From Lepidodermella squamata (taxonomy: Eukaryota; Gastrotricha), in NCBI GenBank assembly GCA_047495785.1, contig JBLDXI010000029.1, forward strand, positions 1,178,001-1,242,000: a stretch of 64,000 bases of DNA, in the 5' to 3' direction. Below are positions 53,430 to 63,979 of this stretch, in pieces; position 1 is the first letter of the stretch; every line of letters begins with the position of its first letter. Both the position numbers and the translations under genes were made by a program. The notes beneath the pieces are model-generated. The model was not told the origin of the DNA, searched no databases, and was given only the letters and a program-made list of their open reading frames with translations.

Positions 53430-55769
53430 ATGATTTTTTCGTTAATATTTTCGATACTCCTTGCCGCTTTGGCAATGATGTATTCGGCAGAATCTAGAAA
53501 GCCGTATCGCTTGAGAACGCTCTACCACATCCCATTGTCTCTGAACGCAGGAGACTACAGAAATTGCCGCTGGGCCTTCCAAACCGCTTACGAATTCGCG
53601 AACAACCGCTCCGATATTCTGCCCGACTATCAACTCGAATTCGAGTATCGCGACGAAGGACCGCAAAGCATGCTGGTAACTTCGACAAGTATCAACTTCA
53701 TGCGGTCGATGTTGGACACGGCAGAGCCTGGGCTGTACCCAGCCCCAGTCACAATCGGCGTCTCGCAAACCCCGGGCTGCAAGAGTTGGGGAAGTGTTGC
53801 GTCCCATATGAACATGATTCTGATAACTTCAGCTTGCCTCTCACCCAGTCAGGCTGCCAGAAGAGATCTATATCCTAACCTATGGCGTATAAGAGCTTCG
53901 TCGCAGCTAACGATAATGGCTCGACTAAGCTTCATCAAACAATTCACCCCTTGGAAGAAAACAGCTGTTGTATTCCCGGTCTCTGGGAGCTCTTTCGGAT
54001 GGGAGGCAGCTAGCTTTACTCTAGCAGTGAATAACCAATTCGGCCTAGGGGTTCAGACGATTGAGGCGAGTTCCGACTTCAACGATGATTTCATGCAGCT
54101 GTTCATCAAAAAGGACATCAGAATAATTTCATTTGAAAATATCGACCCTATCATTTCAATTGCTTTCCTGTGCCAGGCCCACAAAAACGGGTTACGGGGA
54201 GATAAGTATCTGTTCCTGACATTTGTCAATGCTTTCGTAGATCCTAACGTAGTTCCAAACAATCTGTACCCGAAGAATTGTAACATTTCGATTTACAAGG
54301 AGCAAATCGAGAGAGTGTTGTACTTTGGTGCCATTTCTCAACTCCCTATAGGCAATGATGGGATTAGCAAGGACTATCTAGGAAACACCATGGCTGAGTT
54401 TGAAACTTACCTCAAGTCGAACTATCCAGTCGACATGAAAATGGCTGATTATCCACAGCGATACTCGTGCTACGATGCCGCTCTGCATTCTATCGTCACG
54501 CTGGCGGATGCAGAGAAGCTTTTAAACAGTCGGAACTCGACACTCAGGAACTTTAAGGAAGATCCGCGAAATGTGATGCTCGCTGTTAATCAAAGTATTG
54601 GAAACATAAGGTTTAGGAATCAGCAGCACGGCTTCTTTCATTACTCAGAGCGAATGGAGATGGACTATGAAGCTCAGTTGGTCGCAACCTGGTCGCAGCA
54701 GACCGGTCTTCGGGCGAGGAATGCCATATCTTTGGATGGCAATTCTACCACAAGTAACGACACTTCGTTGTTCAAAATACGAGTGATAACGCCTTTCGCA
54801 CCAAATTTTCTACCTAAAGACGCTGCTTTCGAAGAGTTAGTCGATGCAGGAGTTCCGGTTTCAGCTTTTGGCTTCTTGACAACAACAGCCTGTCTGATCT
54901 TAGCCTGCCAAATCAGCGGTATTGCCCACATCCTGTCACGTGATAAGACGAATCTCTCTAGAAAAATTGATGACTTTCTAGTAATGCTGAGCTTTGTGCT
55001 CCTGGCAGGATGTTCCATACTTCTCACATTCCCGACCAGGATGCGAAACACAGCTGTTTGTGAGGCAAGCATATTCCTCGTAGCTTTGGGCCTGTCGATT
55101 CTCTACAGCTATTTGGTATGCCGTTTGAAGTCTGCTTCCATAGTCTTGCGGCAAGATGTGTCCCGCAAACGTCGCGCCCCCGATCCCGCAAAGGAAGAGA
55201 TTTTATTCAGAATCAGAGTACTCCTTTTCGTGCTTCTGAATTTTGCCATTGTCGTGTCTTGGTTAGCGTCCGATCCTTACCGCGCGGCGATTGCGAAACC
55301 GGAAAATTACAGGTCCTACATTGCTGATATTGACACTTATGTTGAAGAGTATTCCATCTCCTGCTCGTCAAATTTCTCAGGCCAATGGTCGGCATCTCTG
55401 CTAGCATTAAATCTTGTCCTTCTTGGTCTAGGTGTGATTAGCGCTTTGACACTCAAGGGAAATAGATACCTGCCGTATTTTCCGTTCGTGAAGCGTTTGG
55501 CTGTGGCTATTGCTTTCTCTTCAACACTATTTCTTGCCCTGACTGCTGTAGTCTTTATGCTGGATACGGCTAGTGAACAAAACATTGCAGTCGCCGTGGG
55601 ACTGCAGATTCAGACGAGTTTAGTCGCTATTTTGCTGTACGTCAAAGTTGGGAACGGAGCAGATGCCGCAGGCGATGTAACGCCACGACTACCGTCGACG
55701 CCAATGCTGATGAGCAAATTCGACGCAGGGAGTCGAAAGCCTGCCCATATCAAAGTTTATGTCCCGTGA
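53430..55769 (+). CDS. GABA-B-like family C 7TM receptor 4 (intronless)
   Basis: Single-exon receptor of 779 aa. MIFSLIFSILLAALAMMYSA is a signal peptide. Extracellular domain about residues 22-440 with the same landmarks as receptors 1-3: YEFANNRSDILPDYQLEFEYRD (receptor 2 has LAVELVNNRSDILPDYLIEL), PVTIGVSQTPGCKSWGSVAS, CNISIYKEQIERV, and YSCYDAAL. Seven membrane segments follow from about residue 475 (VSAFGFLTTTACLILACQISG), including LLFVLLNFAIVVSWLASDPY with the WxAxDP motif, WSASLLALNLVLLGLGVISAL and AVAIAFSSTLFLALTAVVFML. Basic intracellular loop (RQDVSRKRRAPDPAKEE). More similar to receptor 2 than to receptors 1 and 3. Lies about 3 kb beyond the transporter gene, so it is an outlying cluster member. 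Confidence 0.8.
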   Translation: MIFSLIFSILLAALAMMYSAESRKPYRLRTLYHIPLSLNAGDYRNCRWAFQTAYEFANNRSDILPDYQLEFEYRDEGPQSMLVTSTSINFMRSMLDTAEPGLYPAPVTIGVSQTPGCKSWGSVASHMNMILITSACLSPSQAARRDLYPNLWRIRASSQLTIMARLSFIKQFTPWKKTAVVFPVSGSSFGWEAASFTLAVNNQFGLGVQTIEASSDFNDDFMQLFIKKDIRIISFENIDPIISIAFLCQAHKNGLRGDKYLFLTFVNAFVDPNVVPNNLYPKNCNISIYKEQIERVLYFGAISQLPIGNDGISKDYLGNTMAEFETYLKSNYPVDMKMADYPQRYSCYDAALHSIVTLADAEKLLNSRNSTLRNFKEDPRNVMLAVNQSIGNIRFRNQQHGFFHYSERMEMDYEAQLVATWSQQTGLRARNAISLDGNSTTSNDTSLFKIRVITPFAPNFLPKDAAFEELVDAGVPVSAFGFLTTTACLILACQISGIAHILSRDKTNLSRKIDDFLVMLSFVLLAGCSILLTFPTRMRNTAVCEASIFLVALGLSILYSYLVCRLKSASIVLRQDVSRKRRAPDPAKEEILFRIRVLLFVLLNFAIVVSWLASDPYRAAIAKPENYRSYIADIDTYVEEYSISCSSNFSGQWSASLLALNLVLLGLGVISALTLKGNRYLPYFPFVKRLAVAIAFSSTLFLALTAVVFMLDTASEQNIAVAVGLQIQTSLVAILLYVKVGNGADAAGDVTPRLPSTPMLMSKFDAGSRKPAHIKVYVP

Positions 55770-55979
55770 AAGAAATAACACCGGTACGTATACGAAAATT
55801 AATGTCGAAGCGGCAAAACATGATTGATTCTTCTCGAGAAACAAGTAGTGGAAAAGGTGAAATGTAGAGCCACTAAATTTGAACTACTATGTTTGAAATT
55901 TGGCTCATGCGCTGATTGGCCAGTCGTTCCTTCATGACTGCAGCGTGAAATAGTCCGTACAGTCCACTAATAAATAATA

Positions 55980-57843
55980 TGTTGTACGCCTATAGAGGAT
56001 CTAAGCTTAAGCCTATACGGGATAAGCGATATTTTAAACTGTCATAGCGGCCAAACCATGAGGGTGACTATCGATCATCATATATCAATCGATTGCTGTA
56101 ATTAAGGGCTATCGACTGATGCCGAATTCCACGCGGCACACTCAGGGTCAAGTTTTGGCCAAAAAACGCAAATTTTCCGCATTTTTTTAACTTTGAAGGC
56201 AAAAATCATATTTCCAAAAGTTTCGCGCGGAATTCGATTTGGCACCAATCGATAGCCCTTAATTACAGCAATCGATTGATATATGATGATCGATAGTCAC
56301 CCTCACGGTTTGGCCATTATTTTGGTTAAATACAATGCTCATACCCTAAAGGCTTAAATACCCTTTTTTTTTATTTACGAAGAATTTTCGGTCAGTTTTC
56401 GGATGTTAAAAAACTAGGCCTAGGTCGTTCACAGATTTTTTGAATAAATGAGGATCAATAATGTCTGGAAGCACGGTCTTGGGCAGGTCATTCCAGCGCT
56501 GGATGATGGTCGCCATGCGCGTGAAGGGGGCAGTGTCCTTTGTTGAGCTCTTCGCTGCCAGCCGGATCTGGTGGTGGTGTAGGTTTTCCCATCTTCTCGA
56601 TTTGGTTCTGATGGTTTGTTTGTTGATCTTGACGAATTTCGACCGGACTTGAGCAACGCCGAGTTCCTCGACCTGCGACCACAATCTTGTAAATGTAGGT
56701 CATGACACCGACGAATCGGCGTTGCGAAAGGGGCTGAAGCTGAACCCTAGTTGCTTTCACGAATCTATCTTGTACCTGGTCGAGCATTTCCAGCAGTTTC
56801 GGGTTCGCCGCGAAAGTGTACGCTACCATGCCGAATTCTAAGATTGGCCAAACGTAAGTTTTGAAGGCGTTCGCCATCTGTCCTAACGATAGGAACGGTC
56901 GACGTCGCAGTAGCTGGGTCACGGCTGTTGTTGCCTGTCCAACTTTTTTTCTGATGCATTCTTCCTTCTTCCATCGTTAGGTTCTTGTCAAGAAGCAGGC
57001 CTAGGAGGGTCGTCGAGGCCGATTTGTCTTCTTCTTCAGCTTTGATTTCATCGCCGCCATTCTTTCTCTTTCTGCCGCAGTGCCGTCTTGGGTTCACGAA
57101 AATCGTGTCGATCCGCTTGTTGGGATCCATCGATACCCGATGCGCCTTGGCCCATGCAGTTGCCCTAGTTTCGCCGATTTCTACTTCTGCTTTTGAAGCG
57201 CTGCCAAGATTGAAATCATCGGCAAAGGTGTACGTCTGCGCTGGTTGTGATCCAGCGATTCGCCGAGGGATCATGGACACAGCCCGGCTGATACCCGAGT
57301 AGAAGACGAGCCACAAGGATGGGCCCAGCACGCTCCCCTGACACACTCCTGCTTCTTCAGGTCGAACGCTCGAGGCTGCTCCGGCCACGAGTACTCTGAA
57401 AAATCTTTGTGAGAGAAAGGATTGAATGAGTTTATGGACTCGCCCTTGGATTCCTGCCTTCCAGAGGATGTCAAGCAGAAGTTGGCGATCCACTCGGTCG
57501 AATGCTCCGCTCGCATCCGTGTGTCTCAACACAAAGTCTTTTCTCCCGTTGTTCGCTGAGATCGCATCGATAACGACTGACAGTTGAGTGTCGGTGCAGC
57601 TGCAGCCTGATAGAAAAGCTGCTTGTTCCGGCGGTATCACTCCATTTGCAGTAGCTGTCTTCACGATGGCCTCTGCTACTATGCGCTCATAGACTTTACC
57701 GATGTGTTCGCCCATACCTACGGGTCTGTAATTTGCTTTATCGGACTTGCTCTTTTTCTTGTGGATGGGGCAAACATGTACGATTTTGAAAGTGTTCGGC
57801 CACGCTCCTTCTTTCAGCATTTTCTCCCTATAGGCGTACAACA
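55980..57843. mobile_element. Foldback-type MITE, copy 2, interrupted by a LINE
   Basis: Left end TGTTGTACGCCTATAGAGG at 55980 and right end CCTATAGGCGTACAACA at 57843, flanked by AATA on both sides (55976-55979 and 57844-57847). Interior 55980-56360 matches copy 1 in inverse orientation. The right TIR is split: a truncated LINE occupies about 56362-57828 just inside it. Confidence 0.8.
56362..57828 (-). mobile_element. 5'-truncated non-LTR retrotransposon (RT fragment)
   Basis: Minus-strand reverse transcriptase fragment ending in a short A tract (plus-strand TTTTTTTTT at about 56365). RT motifs: PIHKKKSKSDKANYRPV, palm motif A variant HTDASGAFDRVDRQLL, CQGSVLGPSLW and TFADDFNLG (catalytic DD kept). 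At least two frame breaks near 56700-56950, so inactive. C-terminal part includes WRPSSSAGMTCPRP-like out-of-frame sequence. Inserted into the right TIR of foldback copy 2; CCC repeats at both junctions may be a short target duplication. Clade not determined; clearly distinct from the LINE at 58490. Confidence 0.75.
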
Positions 57844-57847
57844 AATA

Positions 57848-58489
57848 TATTATAAATTAATTATGCTTAACGGCAAAAAGCCGGAGGAGCTATGAACTTG
57901 CGGTTTTCACCGGTAGATAGATAGCCCGTGAAATTCTGCTCTAGTTACGGTTGTTTTGTTGTGCCAAGACACGTTCAGACTGCCGCAACAAAAATTTCGT
58001 TTCAATCATGTCAAACTTATGTGTTCGCCGCTTCAACGTTTTTAAAAACTACATCCATATCAATGATGATTCCAAATTAGACTAATCATTAATTTTCTCA
58101 GTGAGGCCCCTGACTGGCTGATTTGCATTCGCATGAAGCATACACTAGCGGAAACGAATAAATAAATAAAATATGCGCAAGGCTTGCCTCTGGAATATAC
58201 AATTAGGTAACTGGGAGTTGGCTAGGATAACTCTCTGTGACAAGCGATTTTTCGTTTTGAATTGCACGTGCCTTTTCTCTCTTTTTCTACTAAACTTTTC
58301 TCATAAATTTTAACACCCCTCTAGAATAACATACTGGCTCGGCGCCAACATTTTATTTTACGTTTATATCGGTTCTTAATTAAAAGACTAATTTCTTTCC
58401 ACCTCTTTCATGCCAAGAGGAGCTTGGCACTCCCCTACTGAATTTATTATCACCCCACTGTTTCATTTATTACAATTTTATTTGATTTT
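57848..58489. other. 5' region of the intact LINE and flank
   Basis: About 640 nt between foldback copy 2 and LINE ORF1. It probably includes the LINE 5' UTR, but I cannot place the element's 5' end. Confidence 0.4.
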
Positions 58490-60178
58490 ATGGGCCATCA
58501 CGGCGGTCGCGGAGGCTACAATAACCAGGCTTCTAGTCGACAACAAGATGTTAAGAAACCTGCTGGCCAAAGACAAGTAGACATCAAAACGGCCATGCAG
58601 AACACAGGCCGCAATGTGGCGAAAACTGCAGAAAAGCGGAAAGCCACAAGCTCAGACACCACAGCAAATGGCAGTCTAGACAGCGAGACAGAGCAGCAAA
58701 TTGCTAGCAACTCGTCGCCATCCACAAGTAGCCCACCGGTCAAAACTAGCACGGCTGAGGATCGAACTCCTTACAGGACTCAGGGTCAACCCAAAAAGCC
58801 GACTGTCACAGATAATCAACCACAAACAGAAGCACCGGCCATCGAGCCGACCTCGCGTCAGGCTAAGAAAGATAACCTTGACGTTAAAACTCGAGAAAAA
58901 CTGACCGTCGCAATCGACGGCTTCGATCCCGAAAAGTACGATAACGCCGCAATCAGCGCCGAACTCGGTGACAAAATGCCAGGTCTAAAGGTGAAATACG
59001 TCTTTGACTACCCTAATGGTGGCGCCCGGGTGATCTGCTGCTCCACTGAAGATGCTGAAAGGCTTCTCAATAACCTACCGGCATCAGCATTCGACGGCAA
59101 CGCCGTAGCCAATCGCTCGTCTAAATACTATGAGCTTTTCCCGGAGGAAATTGCTAACAAGAAGGCTCCACCTGGTCGCCATCAAACGGCCCAGGAAATT
59201 GCGACGAAGGAGTTACGGGCGGTCAAGATCAAGAACGCCCCAAGCTACATGACTGCTGACAAGCTCAAGCAATACTGGAGTAATGTCGAAAATGTTTACC
59301 CACTGAAAAGGAATAACAGAAGCTTCGCGCAGTTTATATGTCTAATGAAAACAAAGGCCGATGCTGAAAGGCTGGTGAATGGCGAAGGCCAAATCGGAGT
59401 CTTCGCTATCGAGGCAACACTGCTCAAGCCGGCACCCGACACAGGAGGACGTTGCAGCAAGTGCCAATCCCATCAACACCACTTCCGCCAATGCAAAAGT
59501 AAAACCTTTGTCTGCAGTCATTGCGCTGGCGCGCACAAATACATCGATTGCACGGTAAAGAATGACGAGACGAAGCGTCACTGCGCCAATTGCGATAAAA
59601 AAGGGCACGGAGCTGGAAGCCGCGGCTGCCCCACGTTGCTACGAAAACAGCAGGAGATTCGCGCTTCCGAACACCGAGCTGTGGAAGAAATTTTAAATAC
59701 TCCGAAACAGCCCGTATACACTGCAGCTCCGCCTCCGGACAAGAGCGCCTGGCCGGCTATACCCGGCCTAGAGACCGGGGAACCACCTCAACCCCAACCC
59801 AGGCATCCCCCGCAACAACAGCAATCTGTCTCTTTGGAGAACCTGATCGACAGGCTGCTCAACTCCGAGGCTTTCCAAATCAGGTTGGCTAACATCGTTG
59901 CTGACGCAATTAGCAAGGCGATGGTAAATCATTTCAGCCTATTCTCGCGAGGCTCACACGTGCACCCCCCTATCGCGCAAGGAGCAACTGCCGGCCAACT
60001 GCCGGTAACAGGTGCCTCGGTGGCCAGAGGAAGCGGCGCCCGGGGCTCTAGCACCGCTTCGGCATCAGACGATGACGACTGGGGGACTGCAGCGACTGGT
60101 GACAACGCCTGGGGCGAAAGTTCTGGCTCGACCGCATCAACATCAGCGTCATTTCTCGTCCAAACAAACCAAAAGTAA
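58490..60178 (+). CDS. LINE ORF1, gag-like RNA-binding protein
   Basis: 562 aa, open throughout. Gln/Ser/Lys-rich N-terminus (about residues 1-130), then an RRM-like or PRE_C2HC-type region (LRAVKIKNAPSYMTADKLKQ, FAQFICLMKTKADAERLV, about 243-300), then three zinc knuckles: CSKCQSHQHHFRQC, CSHCAGAHKYIDC and CANCDKKGHGAGSRGC (about 322-382). This layout is that of the Jockey-type gag proteins. The C-terminus is Gly/Ser/Ala-rich. It binds the element's RNA during retrotransposition. Separated from ORF2 by 79 nt, in the same frame direction; ORF2 translation probably relies on reinitiation. Confidence 0.85.
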   Translation: MGHHGGRGGYNNQASSRQQDVKKPAGQRQVDIKTAMQNTGRNVAKTAEKRKATSSDTTANGSLDSETEQQIASNSSPSTSSPPVKTSTAEDRTPYRTQGQPKKPTVTDNQPQTEAPAIEPTSRQAKKDNLDVKTREKLTVAIDGFDPEKYDNAAISAELGDKMPGLKVKYVFDYPNGGARVICCSTEDAERLLNNLPASAFDGNAVANRSSKYYELFPEEIANKKAPPGRHQTAQEIATKELRAVKIKNAPSYMTADKLKQYWSNVENVYPLKRNNRSFAQFICLMKTKADAERLVNGEGQIGVFAIEATLLKPAPDTGGRCSKCQSHQHHFRQCKSKTFVCSHCAGAHKYIDCTVKNDETKRHCANCDKKGHGAGSRGCPTLLRKQQEIRASEHRAVEEILNTPKQPVYTAAPPPDKSAWPAIPGLETGEPPQPQPRHPPQQQQSVSLENLIDRLLNSEAFQIRLANIVADAISKAMVNHFSLFSRGSHVHPPIAQGATAGQLPVTGASVARGSGARGSSTASASDDDDWGTAATGDNAWGESSGSTASTSASFLVQTNQK

Positions 60179-60257
60179 CTTTTAACTTAACCTTTTTCAT
60201 CTACTAGGCTTCGCATCTCAAGTACTTAAATCTAAGCTATCTAAAGAAATCAGAAGG

Positions 60258-63197
60258 ATGCTCATTATAGTGCAATGGAACTGCCGCAGCTGTAAGCGCA
60301 AGAGACGTGAGCTCATTCTCTTAGCAAAAGAACTAAAAGCTGATATTATATTCTTAAACGAAACTCATTTAGACCGAAGTTATACCTTCAAAATTCGCGG
60401 ATACACTATGTTTAGACTTGACTGCTCGAAAGATGAAATTAATAAAACTGATGAAAATAGTCATGGCGGTGTCGCCATTTTAGTCAAAAACAATATCCGC
60501 GTCCTGGGCGAGATGTATTCTTATTTTACTGAAGCTAGTGAATGGCTCGCCTTGCGAGTACTCGACAAATCTGGCAAAGAGATCATTTTAGCTACTGGCT
60601 ACCGCTCACCAAGCGAGGAGCTCGACACAACATTTTTGGAGAGCACTTTAGGTGGATTGTTATACAATAACGACAACACACCAGCGATTTTCGGAGGTGA
60701 CCTAAACGCCTGGCACACTCGTCTTCTAACCGGCGGCAAAGGCAACAACGCCGCGGGCACCGCTCTGGCATGCTGGCTCGAAGCAGAAGGCCACCATCTA
60801 CTTAGCAACGGTGAGCCTACCCATTTCTCGCCGAACAAGGTGGGACGCCTAATCGACATTTGGCTGGCAAACTCTGAGGGACGCGCGCTCATGAACGCGA
60901 ATCAAACTGTTCATGCGAAGTACGGCAGCGACCATGCGGCTATCAGGATCGAACTAAATGTTACTAGCACACCAAATCGCCCGAAGTCGGACTCTAACGA
61001 AGAACGGTATAAATTCAACCACGCAAATTGGTCTAAATTTCGGAAAAGGCTGACCTATTGGCTTCGCGAGCTTGCTGAACCGGTGATCCCGAAACCAGGT
61101 GACACGCCAAGTGCTGTCGATATTTACCTAGAAGCTATCGTCGAATCGATAAAAAAGGCGGCATCGGAGTCAATACCGCGAGCTAAGGCGAGCGAGATCC
61201 TAACATGGACGCTGACAAAGCCGATTGCGACACCTCTTCAAAAGCGAAATAAGCTGCAAAAGCTGCATGACTCGACCAACAGTGCGTACGTTAAAACTGC
61301 GCTGAATGCGATTACTAAGGAGATCGCTAATCTAATTGGCGAAGAAAACAGAAAAGACTGCATCCGCTGTCTCAAAGCTATGGCGGAAAACTTCAATAAC
61401 AACAACTCACGACCCGCCTGGGCAGCAGCCTCGAAACTTCTGAGGAGGAAACAGCGGAAACGCAGCGTCGTCAGCCTGAAGACGGGGAACGGCATAGCGG
61501 TGACGGGGAGCAAGGCGAAAGCCGACCTGCTCGCAAAAACGTTCGCTAAAGTTGTAGCTGCGCCAGCGACAACCTCGAATGCCACTGCCGACCGTGAATT
61601 TTGGCAGAAAGTCGACGAAGAGATTGATGAAAACCCGGCCACCAAGCCGGTTACGGTACCCGATAAGTTTCGAGTCCGACTTCCGAAATCTTCCCTGAAA
61701 CGTCTGCTTAAAAAACTGAAGAATTTTAAAGCACCAGGTCACGACGAAGTGTCTAACGTGCTGTTGAAAAACGGCGGCCCAAGCTTGAACTCTCACCTCA
61801 AACGACTGTTCGAACTTAGCCTGAACTGCGGGTACTTGCCCAGGGCATGGAAAATCGCAATAGTCGTCCCCGTCTACAAAGAGGGGAAAGACCCTGAGCT
61901 GGCTGAGTCCTACAGACCGGTCGCCCTTCTTCCTGCTATCGGAAAATGTCTCGAGTCGCTCGTGACGGAAGTTTTATTTGATTATCTCACCAGCAATGGC
62001 CTTCTTCCTGAACATCAGTTCGGTTTCTGGCGCGGAAAATGTGCCACTGACCCCAGTTTTAGGCTCGTCAATGACGTAGCTATCGCCCTGGCCCGGCACT
62101 GGAAACTCATCGCAGTAGCTCTCGACTTTAAGAGCGCGTTTGACGTTGTGTGGCACAACGGACTTCTGTATAAATTAATAGAAGCTGGTGTGCCTGAGCC
62201 CATCGTCAGATGGGTGGCTGACTTTCTGCGCGGCCGCTGCTTCAAGCTGAAAGTGGAAGGTGAACTCAGTGACGAACACGAAATTCACTGCGGTGTACCT
62301 CAAGGGTCACCTCTGAGTCCCTTGTTGTTTATCTTTTTTACTGCCGATATGCAGCCTACAAAGGCTGAACCCGACGACGGTAAGCGTCGAGTTGCAAACG
62401 GCACCTATGCAGATGATGCCCTCAACTGGGCGTACGGCAAATCGCTTTTAGACTGCTCGCGTCGACTGCAGCTTCAGCTGGACAACACTGTCAAATGGTG
62501 CGCCCGCTGGCGCCTAATACTGCACCCGGAAAAATGCGAAACAATGATTTTTGGTTTTTATAATTCCTTACCCTCGATTCAACTTAGGTTAGGCCCGCGA
62601 AAAATCAAACAGGTTCAGCAACTGAAGTACCTCGGTCTTCACCTCAACCCGCGACTCAGCTGGGACACCCAGTTGTCGGCAATTTCATCCAAAACCAGGC
62701 CGAGAGCCGGCATGTTACGCGGTATTATGGCTCGAAAAGTCTTGCCAACCAAGCTCGGCATTATGTTTCACAATGCGCTATCCCAAAGCATCATGACATA
62801 CAGCTCACCAGCATGGGCTTGCTTACCTAGGTCGTCTCGAAACCGCTTATTCGAGATGCAAGCCAATAGCCTTCGTGCGGCACTAGACTTACCATACGAC
62901 GCGGACTCGTTCGGAGTACTTTACCTGTCGGGTGTCAAGTCTATCGAAGACGTCTTCCACGACCGGCTCGTGAGCTACGGCGAAAGATGTCTCCGTTCAG
63001 GTGGTGTGATGGCTGAATACCTAAAATACGTCTGGCAATTGAGCTTTGACGACTTCGGCCGGAACATCATGCAACAGCATTCGCCGGCTTGGAACATTCG
63101 CCACTTAGCCGACTCAAACATCACATCTTGCGAAACTAGCCCGCGCGGCTGGTTAGAATTTACGAACGACGAGGTTGGCGATATCACCCTAACTTAA
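60258..63197 (+). CDS. LINE ORF2, endonuclease and reverse transcriptase
   Basis: 979 aa, uninterrupted. N-terminal apurinic-like endonuclease (EEP): VQWNCRSCKRKR, IIFLNETHLDR, GGVAILVKNN, GGDLNAWHT (about 149) and GSDHAAIRIEL (about 223). Reverse transcriptase from about residue 480: NFKAPGHDEVSNVLLK, SYRPVALLPAIGKCLE, motif A ALDFKSAFDVVWH (about 622), CGVPQGSPLSPLLF and YADDAL (about 715), all catalytic Asp present. C-terminal region LKYLGLHLNPRLSW and AWACLPRSSRNRLFEMQ is the usual thumb/connection part. No RNase H or CCHC seen at the end. Jockey-superfamily type. Both ORFs being intact points to a recent insertion that may still be mobile. Confidence 0.9.
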   Translation: MLIIVQWNCRSCKRKRRELILLAKELKADIIFLNETHLDRSYTFKIRGYTMFRLDCSKDEINKTDENSHGGVAILVKNNIRVLGEMYSYFTEASEWLALRVLDKSGKEIILATGYRSPSEELDTTFLESTLGGLLYNNDNTPAIFGGDLNAWHTRLLTGGKGNNAAGTALACWLEAEGHHLLSNGEPTHFSPNKVGRLIDIWLANSEGRALMNANQTVHAKYGSDHAAIRIELNVTSTPNRPKSDSNEERYKFNHANWSKFRKRLTYWLRELAEPVIPKPGDTPSAVDIYLEAIVESIKKAASESIPRAKASEILTWTLTKPIATPLQKRNKLQKLHDSTNSAYVKTALNAITKEIANLIGEENRKDCIRCLKAMAENFNNNNSRPAWAAASKLLRRKQRKRSVVSLKTGNGIAVTGSKAKADLLAKTFAKVVAAPATTSNATADREFWQKVDEEIDENPATKPVTVPDKFRVRLPKSSLKRLLKKLKNFKAPGHDEVSNVLLKNGGPSLNSHLKRLFELSLNCGYLPRAWKIAIVVPVYKEGKDPELAESYRPVALLPAIGKCLESLVTEVLFDYLTSNGLLPEHQFGFWRGKCATDPSFRLVNDVAIALARHWKLIAVALDFKSAFDVVWHNGLLYKLIEAGVPEPIVRWVADFLRGRCFKLKVEGELSDEHEIHCGVPQGSPLSPLLFIFFTADMQPTKAEPDDGKRRVANGTYADDALNWAYGKSLLDCSRRLQLQLDNTVKWCARWRLILHPEKCETMIFGFYNSLPSIQLRLGPRKIKQVQQLKYLGLHLNPRLSWDTQLSAISSKTRPRAGMLRGIMARKVLPTKLGIMFHNALSQSIMTYSSPAWACLPRSSRNRLFEMQANSLRAALDLPYDADSFGVLYLSGVKSIEDVFHDRLVSYGERCLRSGGVMAEYLKYVWQLSFDDFGRNIMQQHSPAWNIRHLADSNITSCETSPRGWLEFTNDEVGDITLT

Positions 63198-63896
63198 TCT
63201 GTTTTTTTCATTTGTACACAGGGGAGCAAAGCAACAACCGTAAGCCCTTTTTTACATGACGTGCGTGTCTGTCTCTTTTCCAGGCCTAGGAAAACCTTCG
63301 GAATTCTTGGAGTCTGAGCCTTGAGAGCCTTGAGCCTTTGAGCCTTGTGAACCTTGTGGGATTGTTGACCTTGGGAACGTGAGCTTTCAAAATTGATAAA
63401 GTATTAATTGCGAGCCTGTTGTAGAAAAGCCTTGGTCGCCCTTGGAAACCTGTTCGTACGTCAAAGAAACCGAAATTTCTGGCAATAAAAACAATCAATC
63501 GAAACAACATACGAGTTATAGCGGCAAAACCGGAAAAATTTTATATTTCTTCGTCAAAAAATTCCAAAAACGAACGATAAAAAAAAAATATTTAAATATC
63601 AAAATTGTGATGATCAATAATGTAACTTGTAACTCTGACTCATGGACCGAGAGCACCTTCGGGTGGAAGGTCGATAAACAATAAATCTAAAAATTTTGCC
63701 AAGTGCAAAGAGGTAATCGATGCTTTCCTATAAAATAAAATATTCTTCCAGCTCCTGAGCTCACATGCTATGCTTTTTAGATATTTTTTGTTGAACAAAT
63801 TAATTCAAAAATTCAACATATTTACTAAAGCGGAACTAGCTAGAATCGTACGAATAAATTTGGTTGCGAAAAATGTTGACCTTCGAGATCAAGGCC
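63198..63896. other. LINE 3' region and flank
   Basis: Contains a short imperfect repeat of GAGCCTTGA-like units at about 63316-63352, possibly the LINE 3' UTR. I cannot place the poly(A) end or target duplication. An open frame at 63442-63684 has no domain. Confidence 0.4.
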
Positions 63897-63906
63897 TATA
63901 TATAAA
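63897..63906 (+). promoter_or_regulatory. TATA box of a gene running off the window
   Basis: TATATATAAA about 75-80 nt upstream of an ATG at 63980, the same layout as before the receptor and secreted-protein genes in this window. Confidence 0.4.
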
Positions 63907-63979
63907 CCCCGCGCAAAACGATGCATTCAACGTTCTACGGTTTCCTGATATTTTATTTTGTTTTTACCTCAACAAAAAC

